A stretch of 64,000 nucleotides of DNA from Sphingomonas sp. PAMC 26621 (GTDB lineage Bacteria > Pseudomonadota > Alphaproteobacteria > Sphingomonadales > Sphingomonadaceae): the NCBI RefSeq assembly GCF_000251145.1, contig NZ_AIDW01000052.1, positions 1 to 64,000 of the forward strand, read 5' to 3'. The notes under the pieces were generated by a model. That model made no database searches. It was not told the DNA's origin and saw nothing but the letters and a program-made list of their open reading frames with translations. This document shows, piece after piece, positions 1 through 8,184 of this stretch (positions are counted from its first letter, which is position 1; the number at the start of each line of letters is the position of its first letter). The position numbers were made by a program, and so were the translations under genes.

Positions 1-453
1 CCTATCCCCTGTGTGCCTTGGCAGTCTCACAAGGACCAACGTACCACCTCGGCCTACATCTACGGCGCCATCTGCCCAGCCGAGGGCAAGGGAGCGGCCC
101 TGGTGCTCCCGCGCTGCAATACCGAAGGGATGACGCTGCACCTCGCCGAGATATCCGCCGCCGTGACGCCCGGCGCCCATGCCGTGCTGATACTTGACCA
201 GGCAGGCTGGCATCTCTCGGCGGGGCTGATCGTCCCGGCCAACATCACGCTGCTGCCGCTGCCGGCAAAATGCCCCGAGCTCAACCCGGTCGAAAACGTC
301 TGGCAGTTCATGCGCGACAACTGGCTGTCGAACCGCATCTTCAAATCCTACGACGACATCCTCGACCATTGCTGCTTCGCCTGGAACCGCCTCACCGATC
401 AGCCGTGGCGCATCATGTCCATCGGACTGCGGTCGTGGGCCCATCGGTCCTGA
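1..453 (+). CDS. IS630-family transposase, C-terminal part (5' end outside window)
   Basis: The reading frame is open from the first base of the window, so the gene begins upstream. The visible ~150 residues carry the second half of a DDE endonuclease: a strand ending LILDQAGWH (second catalytic Asp) followed by LPAKCPELNPVENVWQ, where the Glu of NPVENVW is the third catalytic acidic residue. This is the classic IS630/Tc1-mariner pattern. It would cut and join IS ends at TA targets. The N-terminal helix-turn-helix and first Asp are not visible. Confidence 0.88.
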   Translation, partial: PIPCVPWQSHKDQRTTSAYIYGAICPAEGKGAALVLPRCNTEGMTLHLAEISAAVTPGAHAVLILDQAGWHLSAGLIVPANITLLPLPAKCPELNPVENVWQFMRDNWLSNRIFKSYDDILDHCCFAWNRLTDQPWRIMSIGLRSWAHRS

Positions 454-717
454 TCAGAGAGTCTTGGTATAATGGCGGAGGTTCGTAACACGCTTTCGAA
501 GCCCGGAAGGCTCTTCTTCGGCAGGAAGAATAACGGACGATCAATCGCATGGCTGGCGCATGCGAGGTGTTCGGGCGGTCCAACCTCTTCCATGCCGAGG
601 CGACCGACACAGTTGCGATGGCATCAACCGGCGCGTGACGAAGCTGATCGTCCCTAGGGTCAGGACCCATTTATATGAGCGTCGCGATCTGATTCAGGCT
701 CCGCAAGGAGACCGAGG

Positions 718-1089
718 ATGAGCGACCTTTACTGGCTGACCGCCGAGCAGATGGCTCGGCTCGAGCCGTATTTTCCTAAGAGGCACGGCAAGCCACGGGT
801 TGATGATCGGCGGGTGTTGAGCGGCATCGTTTTCGTCAACCGCAACGGGCTGCGCTGGTGGGATGCCCCTCGGGAGTACAGTCCACACAAGACGCTCTGT
901 AACCGGTGGAAGCGATGGGGCGAAAGGGGTGTCTTCCTCCGCATAATGGAAAGACTGGCGGCCGCTAGCGCCACGCCGAAGACGATCATGATCGACGCGA
1001 CTTACCTGAAAGCGCACCGTACGGCGTCGAGCCTGCGGGTTAAAAAGGGGGCCTTGGGCGCCTCATCGGTCGCACCAAAGGCGGTATGA
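718..1089 (+). CDS. IS5-family transposase, upstream frame (orfA)
   Basis: Encodes the N-terminal half of a DDE transposase: the IS5 N-terminal domain (DDRRVLSGIVFVNRNG, residues ~26-41), then the first catalytic Asp in TIMIDATYLKAHR. The run A5G5 at 1042-1051 lies just before the frame change into the downstream frame (start 1086), which reads on in the -1 frame as GGLGRLIGRTKGG then MNTKLHAVTD. The same slippery run occurs in copy 2, so the split is a programmed -1 frameshift and not decay. An AAGGAG ribosome site lies about 10 bases upstream of the ATG. Confidence 0.85.
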   Translation: MSDLYWLTAEQMARLEPYFPKRHGKPRVDDRRVLSGIVFVNRNGLRWWDAPREYSPHKTLCNRWKRWGERGVFLRIMERLAAASATPKTIMIDATYLKAHRTASSLRVKKGALGASSVAPKAV

Positions 1090-1475
1090 ATACGAAGCTG
1101 CACGCCGTGACCGATGCAAAAGGTAGACCGCTCAGCTTTTTCATGACCGCTGGCCAGGTCAGCGACTACACCGGCGCTGCCGCGCTGCTTGACGATCTAC
1201 CCAAGGCGCAGTGGATGCTGGGCGACCGCGGCTATGACGCAGACTGGTACAGGGACGCCCTTCAAGCAAAGAGCATAACGCCCTGCATTCCGGGCCGAAA
1301 ATCCCGGATCACCCCCGTCAAATACGACAAGCGCCGCTACCGAAGCCGGAGCCGTATCGAAATTATGTTCGGCCGCCGGAAGGACTGGCGCCGCGTCGCC
1401 ACTCGCTACGATCGATGCCCGACCGTCTTCTTCTCCGCTATCGCCCTCGGCGCCACCGTCATCTTCTGGCTCTGA
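1086..1475 (+). CDS. IS5-family transposase, downstream frame (orfB)
   Basis: C-terminal half of the IS5 transposase, normally made as a -1 frameshift fusion with the preceding frame. The second catalytic Asp is in LGDRGYDADWYRD and the catalytic Glu in RSRIEIMFGR. This copy has GRRKDWRR where copy 2 and the family usually have GRLKDWRR, a Leu-to-Arg change close to the catalytic Glu that may impair activity. Confidence 0.85.
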   Translation: MNTKLHAVTDAKGRPLSFFMTAGQVSDYTGAAALLDDLPKAQWMLGDRGYDADWYRDALQAKSITPCIPGRKSRITPVKYDKRRYRSRSRIEIMFGRRKDWRRVATRYDRCPTVFFSAIALGATVIFWL

Positions 1476-1493
1476 TCTGCCGAGCCAATCAAC

Positions 1494-1637
1494 ATGCTGC
1501 AGCTCGAGCATCGCGTGCTTGGAGCGCTGACGGAGAAGCTGCTCCAGCGGGAATTGATTGAAACGTTCATCGAGGAATGCTGGAGCGAGCAGGAGAAGGC
1601 CCGGGTGGTCGCAACCGCGGAATGCGCAAAATCCTAG
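1494..1637 (+). pseudogene. Serine recombinase fragment
   Basis: A 47-codon piece (LQLEHRVLGALTEKLL then LIETFIEECWSEQ) resembles the helical segment of large serine recombinases that reads like ERVLSALTERLL..PELVEEFV. No catalytic domain is present. The piece is fused directly to the truncated IS5 on its left and to an acetate kinase remnant on its right, so it marks an old recombination junction. Identity is tentative because the segment is short. Confidence 0.45.
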
Positions 1638-1643
1638 CTGTAG

Positions 1644-2033
1644 CGGACCACGGTTACCGCAAGCATCGAGAGGCTGCGCACCCGCGGGTTCAATGCCGCC
1701 GCGGTCGAGGATCTCATCGACCGCGGCTCAGGCCTGCTCAAGGTGTCGGGTCTGTCGGCCGACCTGCGCGTGCTGCATGCCAGTGACGACCCCGCCGCCA
1801 CACTCGCCATCCGCATGTTCTGCCGCTCGGTTGCCAAGCAGATCGCTGGCATGCTCGCGGTATTGGGTGGTGCTGATCTCATCGTCTTTACCGACGGCAT
1901 CGGCGAGCACGACGCGGAGGTACGCGCGGCAATATGCGGCGATCTCGCCTTTGCTGGGTCGGTCGCTGTGCGGATGTTGCCATTGCAGGATGGCGCGCAG
2001 ATCGCGCGGCATGTCGGGCGGCTCTTGGGTTAG
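1644..2033 (+). pseudogene. ackA: Acetate kinase, 5'-truncated remnant
   Basis: About 130 C-terminal residues of the ~400-residue acetate kinase remain. Visible family features are a segment like SGLLKVSGLSADLRVL and the signature LIVFTDGIGEHDAEVR (normally VVFTGGIGEN). A stop codon precedes it at 1641 and no start is evident, so no active kinase can be made. Acetate kinase would turn the acetyl phosphate made by the phosphoketolase at 12.5 kb into acetate plus ATP, so loss of the 5' two-thirds, apparently by the rearrangement at the IS5 end, breaks the pathway within this window. Confidence 0.8.
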
Positions 2034-2404
2034 CGTGAGTGCTCGGCGATCGCCGTGCGAATCCCTGCCAGCAACAGACCGTCGGCCAATTCGGTCGGGA
2101 CCATCACGGTGAAATCCTGCTCGGTTGCGAGCGCCGCCAGCGCGGGGGAAACGACGCCCGCAAGCAGGATCGCGGCTCCCTGCAACCCCTGCCCGCGCAT
2201 CGCTTGCACCAGTGCAACGCCCGCGATCTCGGGCATCGCCACCTCAGCAACAATGCAGCTACTCGCCAACGCAAGCGGGTCGGCGAGCAAGGGAGCGGCG
2301 CTGCCATACGCGCGCACGTCGAACCCTTCGCCGCGCAGCATCAACTGGCGCGCATGCCGAACCGCCGGCGCCCCAGCGATCAAGGCGATACGCAGCCCCT
2401 TCAT
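2030..2404 (-). CDS. Single-domain receiver-like protein, degenerate (FixT-like candidate)
   Basis: A 124-residue protein with only a receiver-type fold and no output domain. The acidic pocket is lost (IALIAGAPAVRH where LVDDD is normal) and the phospho-acceptor position holds Glu54 (CIVAEVAMPEIAG) in place of Asp, so it is unlikely to be phosphorylated. It is clearly related to the receiver at 58583-58972 (shared VRHARQLML, then EG..VR.Y...A.LLADP). It lies downstream of fixJ on the same strand with a possible FixJ-type box 66 bp upstream of its start. Position and architecture suggest FixT, the receiver-like inhibitor of FixL in rhizobia and Caulobacter, but that is inference. Confidence 0.6.
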   Translation of the reverse strand: MKGLRIALIAGAPAVRHARQLMLRGEGFDVRAYGSAAPLLADPLALASSCIVAEVAMPEIAGVALVQAMRGQGLQGAAILLAGVVSPALAALATEQDFTVMVPTELADGLLLAGIRTAIAEHSR

Positions 2405-2469
2405 CGCGGGAAATCTATCGTGCGGGTCTGATCCATTGTCGCACCATCGACGAATACGAGCGCGGGGTC

Positions 2470-2483
2470 TGTACGTAGAAACT
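2470..2483 (-). promoter_or_regulatory. Possible FixJ-type box (divergent copy)
   Basis: GTACGTAGAAACTG, 66 bp upstream of the receiver-like gene at 2404. It has the TACGTAG core, but the arrangement of the AAACT half differs from the other island boxes, so this is the least certain member of the set. Confidence 0.35.
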
Positions 2484-2506
2484 GAAGACTTGCCCGGCGT
2501 TCGGCG

Positions 2507-3133
2507 TCACCCGACAGGTGGCGCGCCGAGATTGGCGGCGAACGCCAGCCGCAGCACATCCGAGATCGAGCGCACGCCAAGCTTGTGGGTCAGATTGGCG
2601 CGGTGCGCCTCGACCGTGCGTGTCGAAATGCCGAGCTTGTAAGCGGTGATCTTGTTCGGCTGGCCCGCGACCAATCCTTCCAGCACATCGCGCTCACGCG
2701 GGGTGAGCGCGGCCAGGCGCACCGTCGCGTCGCTCGCATCGAGCCGCTGTGCCTGCGTGTCGGCCAACCGTTCGAACGCTTCCTCGATCGCGAGCAGCAA
2801 CGCCGCTTTCTCGAATGGCTTTTCAAGGAAATCGACCGCCCCCGCCTTGATCGCGCGGACTGACAGCGTGATGTCGCCGTGGCCGGTCAGCACTATGACA
2901 GGAAACCCGATGCCGCGTTCGCCGAGCGTGCGCTGTACCTCAAGCCCGTCGATTCCCGGCATGCGGATGTCGAGCAGGATACAGCCGGGGGCCGCTTGGC
3001 TCGCGCTCGCGAGAAACTCGGTGCCCGACGCATAGGTGACGACGTCGAACCCGGAAGAGCGCAACAAGAAGCCGGCCGAGCGTCGGATTGCGTCTTCGTC
3101 GTCGACCAGATGGACGGTCCGCTTATCCGACAT
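2507..3133 (-). CDS. fixJ: FixJ-family response regulator
   Basis: A 208-residue two-domain regulator. The receiver (residues ~5-120) has Asp11, Asp12 and phospho-acceptor Asp55 (ILLDIRMPG) plus the Lys of LEKPF. The C-terminal LuxR/FixJ helix-turn-helix reads LTPRERDVLEGLVAGQPNK then GISTRTVEAHRANL. The start at 3133 gives the normal length, and its ATG overlaps the end of the upstream histidine kinase gene by 11 bases, so the two are translated as a pair. It is the likely activator of the CTASGTAGTTYCCG boxes spread over the island. Confidence 0.88.
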   Translation of the reverse strand: MSDKRTVHLVDDEDAIRRSAGFLLRSSGFDVVTYASGTEFLASASQAAPGCILLDIRMPGIDGLEVQRTLGERGIGFPVIVLTGHGDITLSVRAIKAGAVDFLEKPFEKAALLLAIEEAFERLADTQAQRLDASDATVRLAALTPRERDVLEGLVAGQPNKITAYKLGISTRTVEAHRANLTHKLGVRSISDVLRLAFAANLGAPPVG

Positions 3134-4648
3134 CGGCTCGGTCCCGCAGCAAGGTGAAGTGGAACGCTGTCCCGCCGCCCGGCACTGAATCCGCCCAGAT
3201 TCGCCCATGATGCGCCTCGACGATCGTGCGACAGATCGACAGGCCGAGCCCCATGCCGTCGGGCTTGGTCGAGGCGAACGCCTGGAACAGGCGATCGGCA
3301 ATGTCCGGCGCGATGCCGTCGCCGCTGTCGGCGATCGTGATTTGCATGCAGGCGTTGGATTCAACTGCGGTCGTGATCGTCAGGATCCGGCGAGGCGTCG
3401 CTGTCATAGCCTGGAGGGCGTTGCGGATCAGATTGACCAGCACTTGCTGGATTTGAACGCGATCGGCATGAACCAGCTCGCCATCAGACGCGAACGCCAG
3501 CACGGTCTCCACGCCTGCTTGCTCGGCGCCGATCAGGCCGAGGTTAGCTGCCTCGCGTACCAGAGCATTGAGCGGTTCGGCACATTGCTCAACGTCACCG
3601 CGCGCGACGAAGTCGCGCAAGCGACGGACGATCTGCCCCGCGCGGATCGACTGGCCGGCCGCTTCGTGCAACGCTTCGCGCACCAGCTTGACGGTCTCCG
3701 CAGATGGGTCGACTAGCAAGTCGCGCGTCGTTTCGAGGTAATTAGTGATCGCGGTCAGAGGCTGGTTGAGCTCGTGCGCCAGTGTTGACGCCATCGTCCC
3801 CATCGCACTCAAACGCGAGACGTGGATGAGCTCGGATTGCAGCTCGCGCACGAGAAGTTCGGTGCGCTCCCGCTCCGACAAGTCGCGCACGAAGCCTGTG
3901 AAGATGCGCTGTCCACCACTGAGCGTCTCGCCGACGGCCAGCTCCGCAGGAAAAGTCGCACAGTTCTTGCGCACGCCGGTGACGGCACGGACCGCCCCGA
4001 TCACCGTGCGCGCGCCCCCCGCAAGATAGGCGGCAAGGTAGCCGTCATGCCGCTGCCGATCGGGTTCGGGCATCAGCAGGTCGACGTTGCGGCCAAGCAC
4101 CTCGTTCTCGGCATAACCAAAAATGCGTTCCGCCGCTGAGCTGAACGACGCGATCCGCCCCTGCTCGTCGATCACGATCATCGCATCGGGCACCGTCGCC
4201 AGGATCGAGTGCAAATGCTGCTCACGCCGCATCAGCGCAGTTTCGGCCGCCTTCTGGTCGGTGATGTCGCGCACGACCTTGCCGAACCCGCGCAATGCGC
4301 CTGCCTCGTCGTACAAGGCCGTGATCGTCACGCTGGCAAGAAACTCCGACCCATCCTTCCGCAGCCTCCAGCTGTCCTCCTCCAAGCGGCCCTCAGCGCT
4401 GGCGCGCGCGAGATCGGCGTGCGGCTTGCCGGCCAGCACATCTTCGGGATGTAGAATAATGCAGCGTTCTGACCAAGAACTTCGAGCTGCGTCCAGCCCT
4501 TGATCCGCTCGGCGCCGCGATTCCAGATCGTTACATGTCCGCGCGGATCGAGCATGTAGATCGCGTAATTGGTCGCACCGTCGATCAGCAAAGCCAACTC
4601 TTCACCAAGCAAGCGCGCATCATCGCGGCCCGGTTGTGCAGGCGTCAT
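3123..4648 (-). pseudogene. fixL: FixL-type haem-PAS sensor histidine kinase, one frameshift
   Basis: Two PAS domains precede a HisKA/HATPase core. The second PAS has the FixL haem signature: LMPEPDRQRHDGYLAAY, with the proximal-ligand His encoded at 4047-4049, and VTGVRKNCATFP in the FG loop region. The kinase has the phospho-acceptor His in LAHELNQPL and the ATP-binding ADSGDGIAPD and GMGLGLSICR. Around 4450 one base is missing: the frame ALFY then shifts, while HPEDVLAGKP continues in the next frame, as if TAC CAT had become TACAT. A restart at the ATG at 4439 would keep the haem PAS and kinase but lose half of the first PAS domain. Confidence 0.85.
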
Positions 4649-5411
4649 GCCAAAGATCGATAGGCGAAGCGGATGGCGACATGTCCCGATGAAGTTCGGG
4701 CCGGCGCTGGACATGATCGGCCAGCAGACTGGCCCAATCGTCTGTCCCTGCCCATCATAGCTTTGGCGCAGTGCTTGATGAATTCGTCCGTCGAGAACGG
4801 CCACGGAGCTGCACGATCCGGCGTCTCAATGAGCCTTCCGGAGCAATTTACGACATCGCCTCCATCACCAGACAATAGTGGGACGCAGCGGCTCGCTGCG
4901 CTTCGAGCTTGGGCTTACAAGCATTCTTCGGACGATACGCTAGGCGCGGTGGCGCGGCTGGACTTATCTGATCCGGTGGCAAATCGCGTGACCACAGGGC
5001 GGCGGCCTTAACAGGCGACTAGCTTGACCCATTTTGGCGACGATGCGGAAGGGGCGGCGCGCGGCTACGGCAGTGACAATGAAACTTCCTCGCGAAACTA
5101 CCACGCGTGGCGGTGCATCGCGCTCACTCAGCCGTTCCGCGACTTTCGATCGACCTTTTACCGACCTCCCGGGCCATCTTTCAGCGTCAGGACGGTCTCG
5201 ATATCAGGACCGCGCCAGCGCGGAATGCCAAGCTTGCCGACGATCCGGCGTCCCGGGAGACTTCGCTCCAAAGGCGTGTCGCCGGAGTTCAAGCCTAGTC
5301 TGAGCCCCAAGCACGCGGTAGTCTCGCCCGTCGATCCGCCGAGATCGAAGCCCGGCCGATCGACCGGGCCAGCTGACGAAGACTGGCGGTCCCGCGAGGT
5401 GCGATCGTTCA
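4649..5411. other. Non-coding stretch upstream of fixL
   Basis: I find no convincing gene here. Several short open frames exist on both strands but none shows a recognisable domain. A weak partial match to the island box, GAAACTACCACG near 5094, lies about 440 bp upstream of fixL in the same orientation as the other minus-strand boxes. It is too far away and too poor to call. Confidence 0.4.
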
Positions 5412-5687
5412 TCACTCGAACCCGCTGACAAGTCTCGCACAGACTTCGCCCGGCGCGCGCCTGTCATCAACTGTCACGTCGTTCAGCAGGAAAATCACGT
5501 CAGGATCGCCGGCTTCCGGTGCGATGTCGAGCATCGCAGCGTTCAGCCTAGAGAGGTCCGTTCTATACAGATCGGCCAGCCCGAGGTGTGAGGCCCGGGC
5601 GCAGCCCTCTGTCGCGGCGTCCGCCTGCAAAAGCGTCTGGCCGAGACGAGTCTGCGTGTACAGAATTTGGGGTGTCGTGGCGATCAT
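5412..5687 (-). CDS. Small hypothetical protein of the low-oxygen island
   Basis: A 91-residue protein beginning MIATTPQILYTQTRLG. I do not recognise a family. It is predicted soluble, with no signal peptide or membrane segment. The start at 5687 is chosen because AAAGGA lies about 7 bases upstream. A FixJ-type box lies 105 bp upstream, so it is probably a separate unit of the same regulon and not the tail of the ATPase operon. Confidence 0.55.
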   Translation of the reverse strand: MIATTPQILYTQTRLGQTLLQADAATEGCARASHLGLADLYRTDLSRLNAAMLDIAPEAGDPDVIFLLNDVTVDDRRAPGEVCARLVSGFE

Positions 5688-5791
5688 GAGTGTGTCCTTT
5701 ACGGATTGACGCAAGTCTTGACCGCCTCCCGGCGCAATGCCGGATCAGCGATAGTATTGTCATAGCTTGATCGCCAGGCCGCCTCGCGGGT

Positions 5792-5805
5792 CGGAATCTA
5801 CCTAG
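5792..5805 (-). promoter_or_regulatory. FixJ-type box upstream of the 5412-5687 gene
   Basis: CGGAATCTACCTAG overlaps the stop codon of atpG and lies 105 bp before the start at 5687. The orientation matches the other minus-strand boxes. Confidence 0.5.
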
Positions 5806-6649
5806 CGCGCGCTTGACTCGCTGCCGCTCCTGCAGCGAGTTCGATGACCTCCGCGGTGATCTCTTCCTGTCGCACAAGCCGCGCTTGGGCCTGCAGATCG
5901 ACCAGCTGGCGCGTGGATTGATCGCGCGCCGCCGCCATCGCTTCCATCCGCGCTTCGTTCTCGGCGGCGAAGGCGTGGAGCGCTGCGTGGCACAACTGAG
6001 CGTGGAAATAGTCAGCGGTCAGCCCGGCGAGCAGTTCCGCCGGCGCGAGGTTGTGCAGCGGGGGACCGAGCGCGGATGCGGGAAATCGACTCAGATCGAG
6101 CGGGAGCAGCGTGATCCGCTCGATCCTAGCGTCGTGCCCCGGATCTCGCTGGCTGAAGACGACGTCCAGCGCGACAATCTCCCCCTTCGCCAGCCCGCTA
6201 TAAAGCGCCTCCGCGACCTGATCGGCCAGCTTGGGAATACCCGCCGAGTGCGACGGCATCGCGCCGAGCCATGCCGGGTCGATCCCGCGTTCGGCAAGAA
6301 CGGTGGCACCGCGCGTGCCGATTAGGAAGATCGGCGATCCTGCCAAGTCGTCACCGAGCGATGCGAAGACGTGTTCGCTGAACGCACCGGCAAAGCCTTG
6401 CTCCGCCGCAAATACCACCAAAGCAGGATGCGTGTCAGCCGCTCGATCCTTGTGCGGAATCGACGGCATCAGCGTGAGCGCGCGGCCGATCGCAGCGGCG
6501 ATCGTCGCGGCATAGCTGTCTACCGCCTTGACCTGCGTGCGCGCCTGCTGCGCGCGCGCTGCGGCGATGCCACGCATCGCATTGACCACCGCGCCGAGCT
6601 GTTCGACGCCATCGATCCGCGCGTCGATATCGGCAAGGCGAAGCGTCAC
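5798..6649 (-). CDS. atpG: N-type ATPase gamma subunit
   Basis: A 283-residue protein of the length expected for the central stalk. It has long N- and C-terminal helices (LADIDARIDGVEQLGAVVNAMRG at the start, RLVRQEEITAEVIELAAGA at the end) and a Rossmann-like middle. It is the last gene of the atpDCQRBEFAG operon, and its start overlaps the atpA stop by 4 bases. The gene order and the AtpQ/AtpR genes show this is the alternative N-ATPase and not the housekeeping enzyme, so it acts as an accessory ion pump or ATP hydrolase. Confidence 0.85.
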   Translation of the reverse strand: MTLRLADIDARIDGVEQLGAVVNAMRGIAAARAQQARTQVKAVDSYAATIAAAIGRALTLMPSIPHKDRAADTHPALVVFAAEQGFAGAFSEHVFASLGDDLAGSPIFLIGTRGATVLAERGIDPAWLGAMPSHSAGIPKLADQVAEALYSGLAKGEIVALDVVFSQRDPGHDARIERITLLPLDLSRFPASALGPPLHNLAPAELLAGLTADYFHAQLCHAALHAFAAENEARMEAMAAARDQSTRQLVDLQAQARLVRQEEITAEVIELAAGAAASQARAR

Positions 6650-8184
6650 GTCGCAGGATCGACGGGCGCGGCCGCGAGTTCGGGCGCGAAGCTGGTCGCA
6701 TACTTCTCCAGCGCGCCGAGCAGCGCCTTTTTCGCGTCGTCGTCGAGCGTGCCGTCCTTCTGCATCATCGCGACGGCATCGGCCGCGTCGCGATCGATCA
6801 TCTCGGCCAAGCCCTTGCGGAACCCCGGGATCGCGGGCAGCGGAAGCGCGTCGAGGAGCCCGCCTTGCAACGCGAGCACCAGGGCGACCTCGTCCGCAAG
6901 CCTGAGCGGCGCGTGCTGAATCTGATCGAGGATCGCGCGGATCCGCGCACCGCGGGTCAATTGCTGGCGGACGCGCGTGTCGGGCATGCCACCGAAGCGC
7001 GTGAAGCTCTCGAGCTCGAGGAACTGCGCATAATCGAGCCGTAGCGTTTGCGCCGCTTCGCGCAAGGCATGTGCCTGCGTCTTTCCGCCGACACGGCTGA
7101 CGCTGGTGCCGACATCGACCGCCGGCTTCTGCCCTTGGTAGAACAGCTTCGCATCAAGCACGATCTGGCCGTCGGTGATCGAAATGAGGTTGGTCGGGAT
7201 ATAGGCGCTGAGATTGCCTGCGTCGGTCTCGGCGATCGGCAACGCGGTCAGCGATCCGCCGCCTTTGTCCTTCGACAATTTCGACGCGCGTTCGAGCAGC
7301 CGGGCATGGACGTAGAACACATCGCCGGGATAGGCCTCACGCCCCGGCGACTGGCGCGTCAGCAACGCGATTTCGCGGTGGGTGGCGGCATGCTTGGTCA
7401 AATCGTCGATCACGATCAGCGCGTGGCCGCCCGAATCGCGGAAATATTCGGCCATCGTCATGCCCGCGAAGGGCGCGATCCATTGCAGCCCAGGCGAACT
7501 CGCTGCACCGGCGACGACGACGATGCAGCGTTCGGGCGCGGCGCTGCCCTCGATCGCGTCGATTGCGCGCCGCACGCTCGAACTCTTTTGCCCGACCGCG
7601 ACATAGACGCAGACGATATCGCTATCCTTCTGGTTGATGATCGTGTCGATCGCGATCTTCGTCTTTCCGATCGCGCGGTCACCAATGATGAGTTCGCGCT
7701 GCCCTCGGCCGAGCGCAAACAAGGCGTCGACCACCACCAGCCCGGTCTGTACCGGGTCGACCACCAGATCGCGGTCGATGATCGCTGGGGCGGGCCGTTC
7801 GATCGGATGCCGCGTGTCGCTGGCGATCGGCCCTTTGCTGTCGAGCGGGCGGCCAAGCGGATCGACCACGCGGCCGAGCAGCCCTCGCCCGACGGGGACG
7901 CGCACGACATCGCCGGTGCCGCGCACGCTGTCGCCCGCCTCGACCCCGTCGACGTCGTCGAGCAGCACGCAGCCGATGCGATCCTCATCGAGCATTTGCG
8001 CAAAGCCGAACTGGCCTTTCTCGAAGCGGAGCAATTCGTCGAGCCGGACATTCGGCAGCCCTGACACCAAAGCGATGCCATCACCGACCTCCTCGACCCG
8101 CCCGATTTGCTCGGCCTGCGCGCCGAGGGTGGTGCCGCCGAGTCGAGCCTGCGCGTCCTTCAGCCAAGTGTCGGAAGCGTTCAT
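6646..8184 (-). CDS. atpA: N-type ATPase alpha subunit
   Basis: 512 residues, full length. It contains the nucleotide-binding P-loop GDRAIGKT, the segment KKSSSVR-like QKSSSVRRAID, and the arginine-finger region VSRVGGKTQA. It assembles with beta into the F1 head on the cytoplasmic face. Its start overlaps the stop of atpF by 4 bases, indicating translational coupling. No frame disruption is seen. Confidence 0.93.
   Translation of the reverse strand: MNASDTWLKDAQARLGGTTLGAQAEQIGRVEEVGDGIALVSGLPNVRLDELLRFEKGQFGFAQMLDEDRIGCVLLDDVDGVEAGDSVRGTGDVVRVPVGRGLLGRVVDPLGRPLDSKGPIASDTRHPIERPAPAIIDRDLVVDPVQTGLVVVDALFALGRGQRELIIGDRAIGKTKIAIDTIINQKDSDIVCVYVAVGQKSSSVRRAIDAIEGSAAPERCIVVVAGAASSPGLQWIAPFAGMTMAEYFRDSGGHALIVIDDLTKHAATHREIALLTRQSPGREAYPGDVFYVHARLLERASKLSKDKGGGSLTALPIAETDAGNLSAYIPTNLISITDGQIVLDAKLFYQGQKPAVDVGTSVSRVGGKTQAHALREAAQTLRLDYAQFLELESFTRFGGMPDTRVRQQLTRGARIRAILDQIQHAPLRLADEVALVLALQGGLLDALPLPAIPGFRKGLAEMIDRDAADAVAMMQKDGTLDDDAKKALLGALEKYATSFAPELAAAPVDPAT

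Larger units (their letters stand above)
655..1480 (+). mobile_element. IS5-family element (IS427-like), copy 1, right end missing
   Basis: A two-frame transposase gene is preceded by a left terminal sequence TAGGGTCAGGACCCAT that is also present at the left end of copy 2 near 57669. In copy 2 the right end carries a matching inverted repeat about 20 bp past the transposase stop. In copy 1 the sequence diverges straight after the stop (TCTGATC) and joins a recombinase fragment, so the right inverted repeat is lost. The copies differ at several residues, so this is not a fresh duplication. Confidence 0.8.

Noticed and set aside
472..657. Short open frame between IS630 and IS5
   Set aside because: No family resemblance, no ribosome site and position between two mobile elements; treated as non-coding.
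2507..3364. 285-residue version of FixJ
   Set aside because: The extra 77 residues are antisense-free shadow of the kinase C-terminus; the ATG at 3133 gives the family length.
5091..5105. FixJ-type box upstream of fixL (CGCGAAACTACCACG)
   Set aside because: Only half of the motif matches and it is ~440 bp from the start, well outside the 64-163 bp range of the others.
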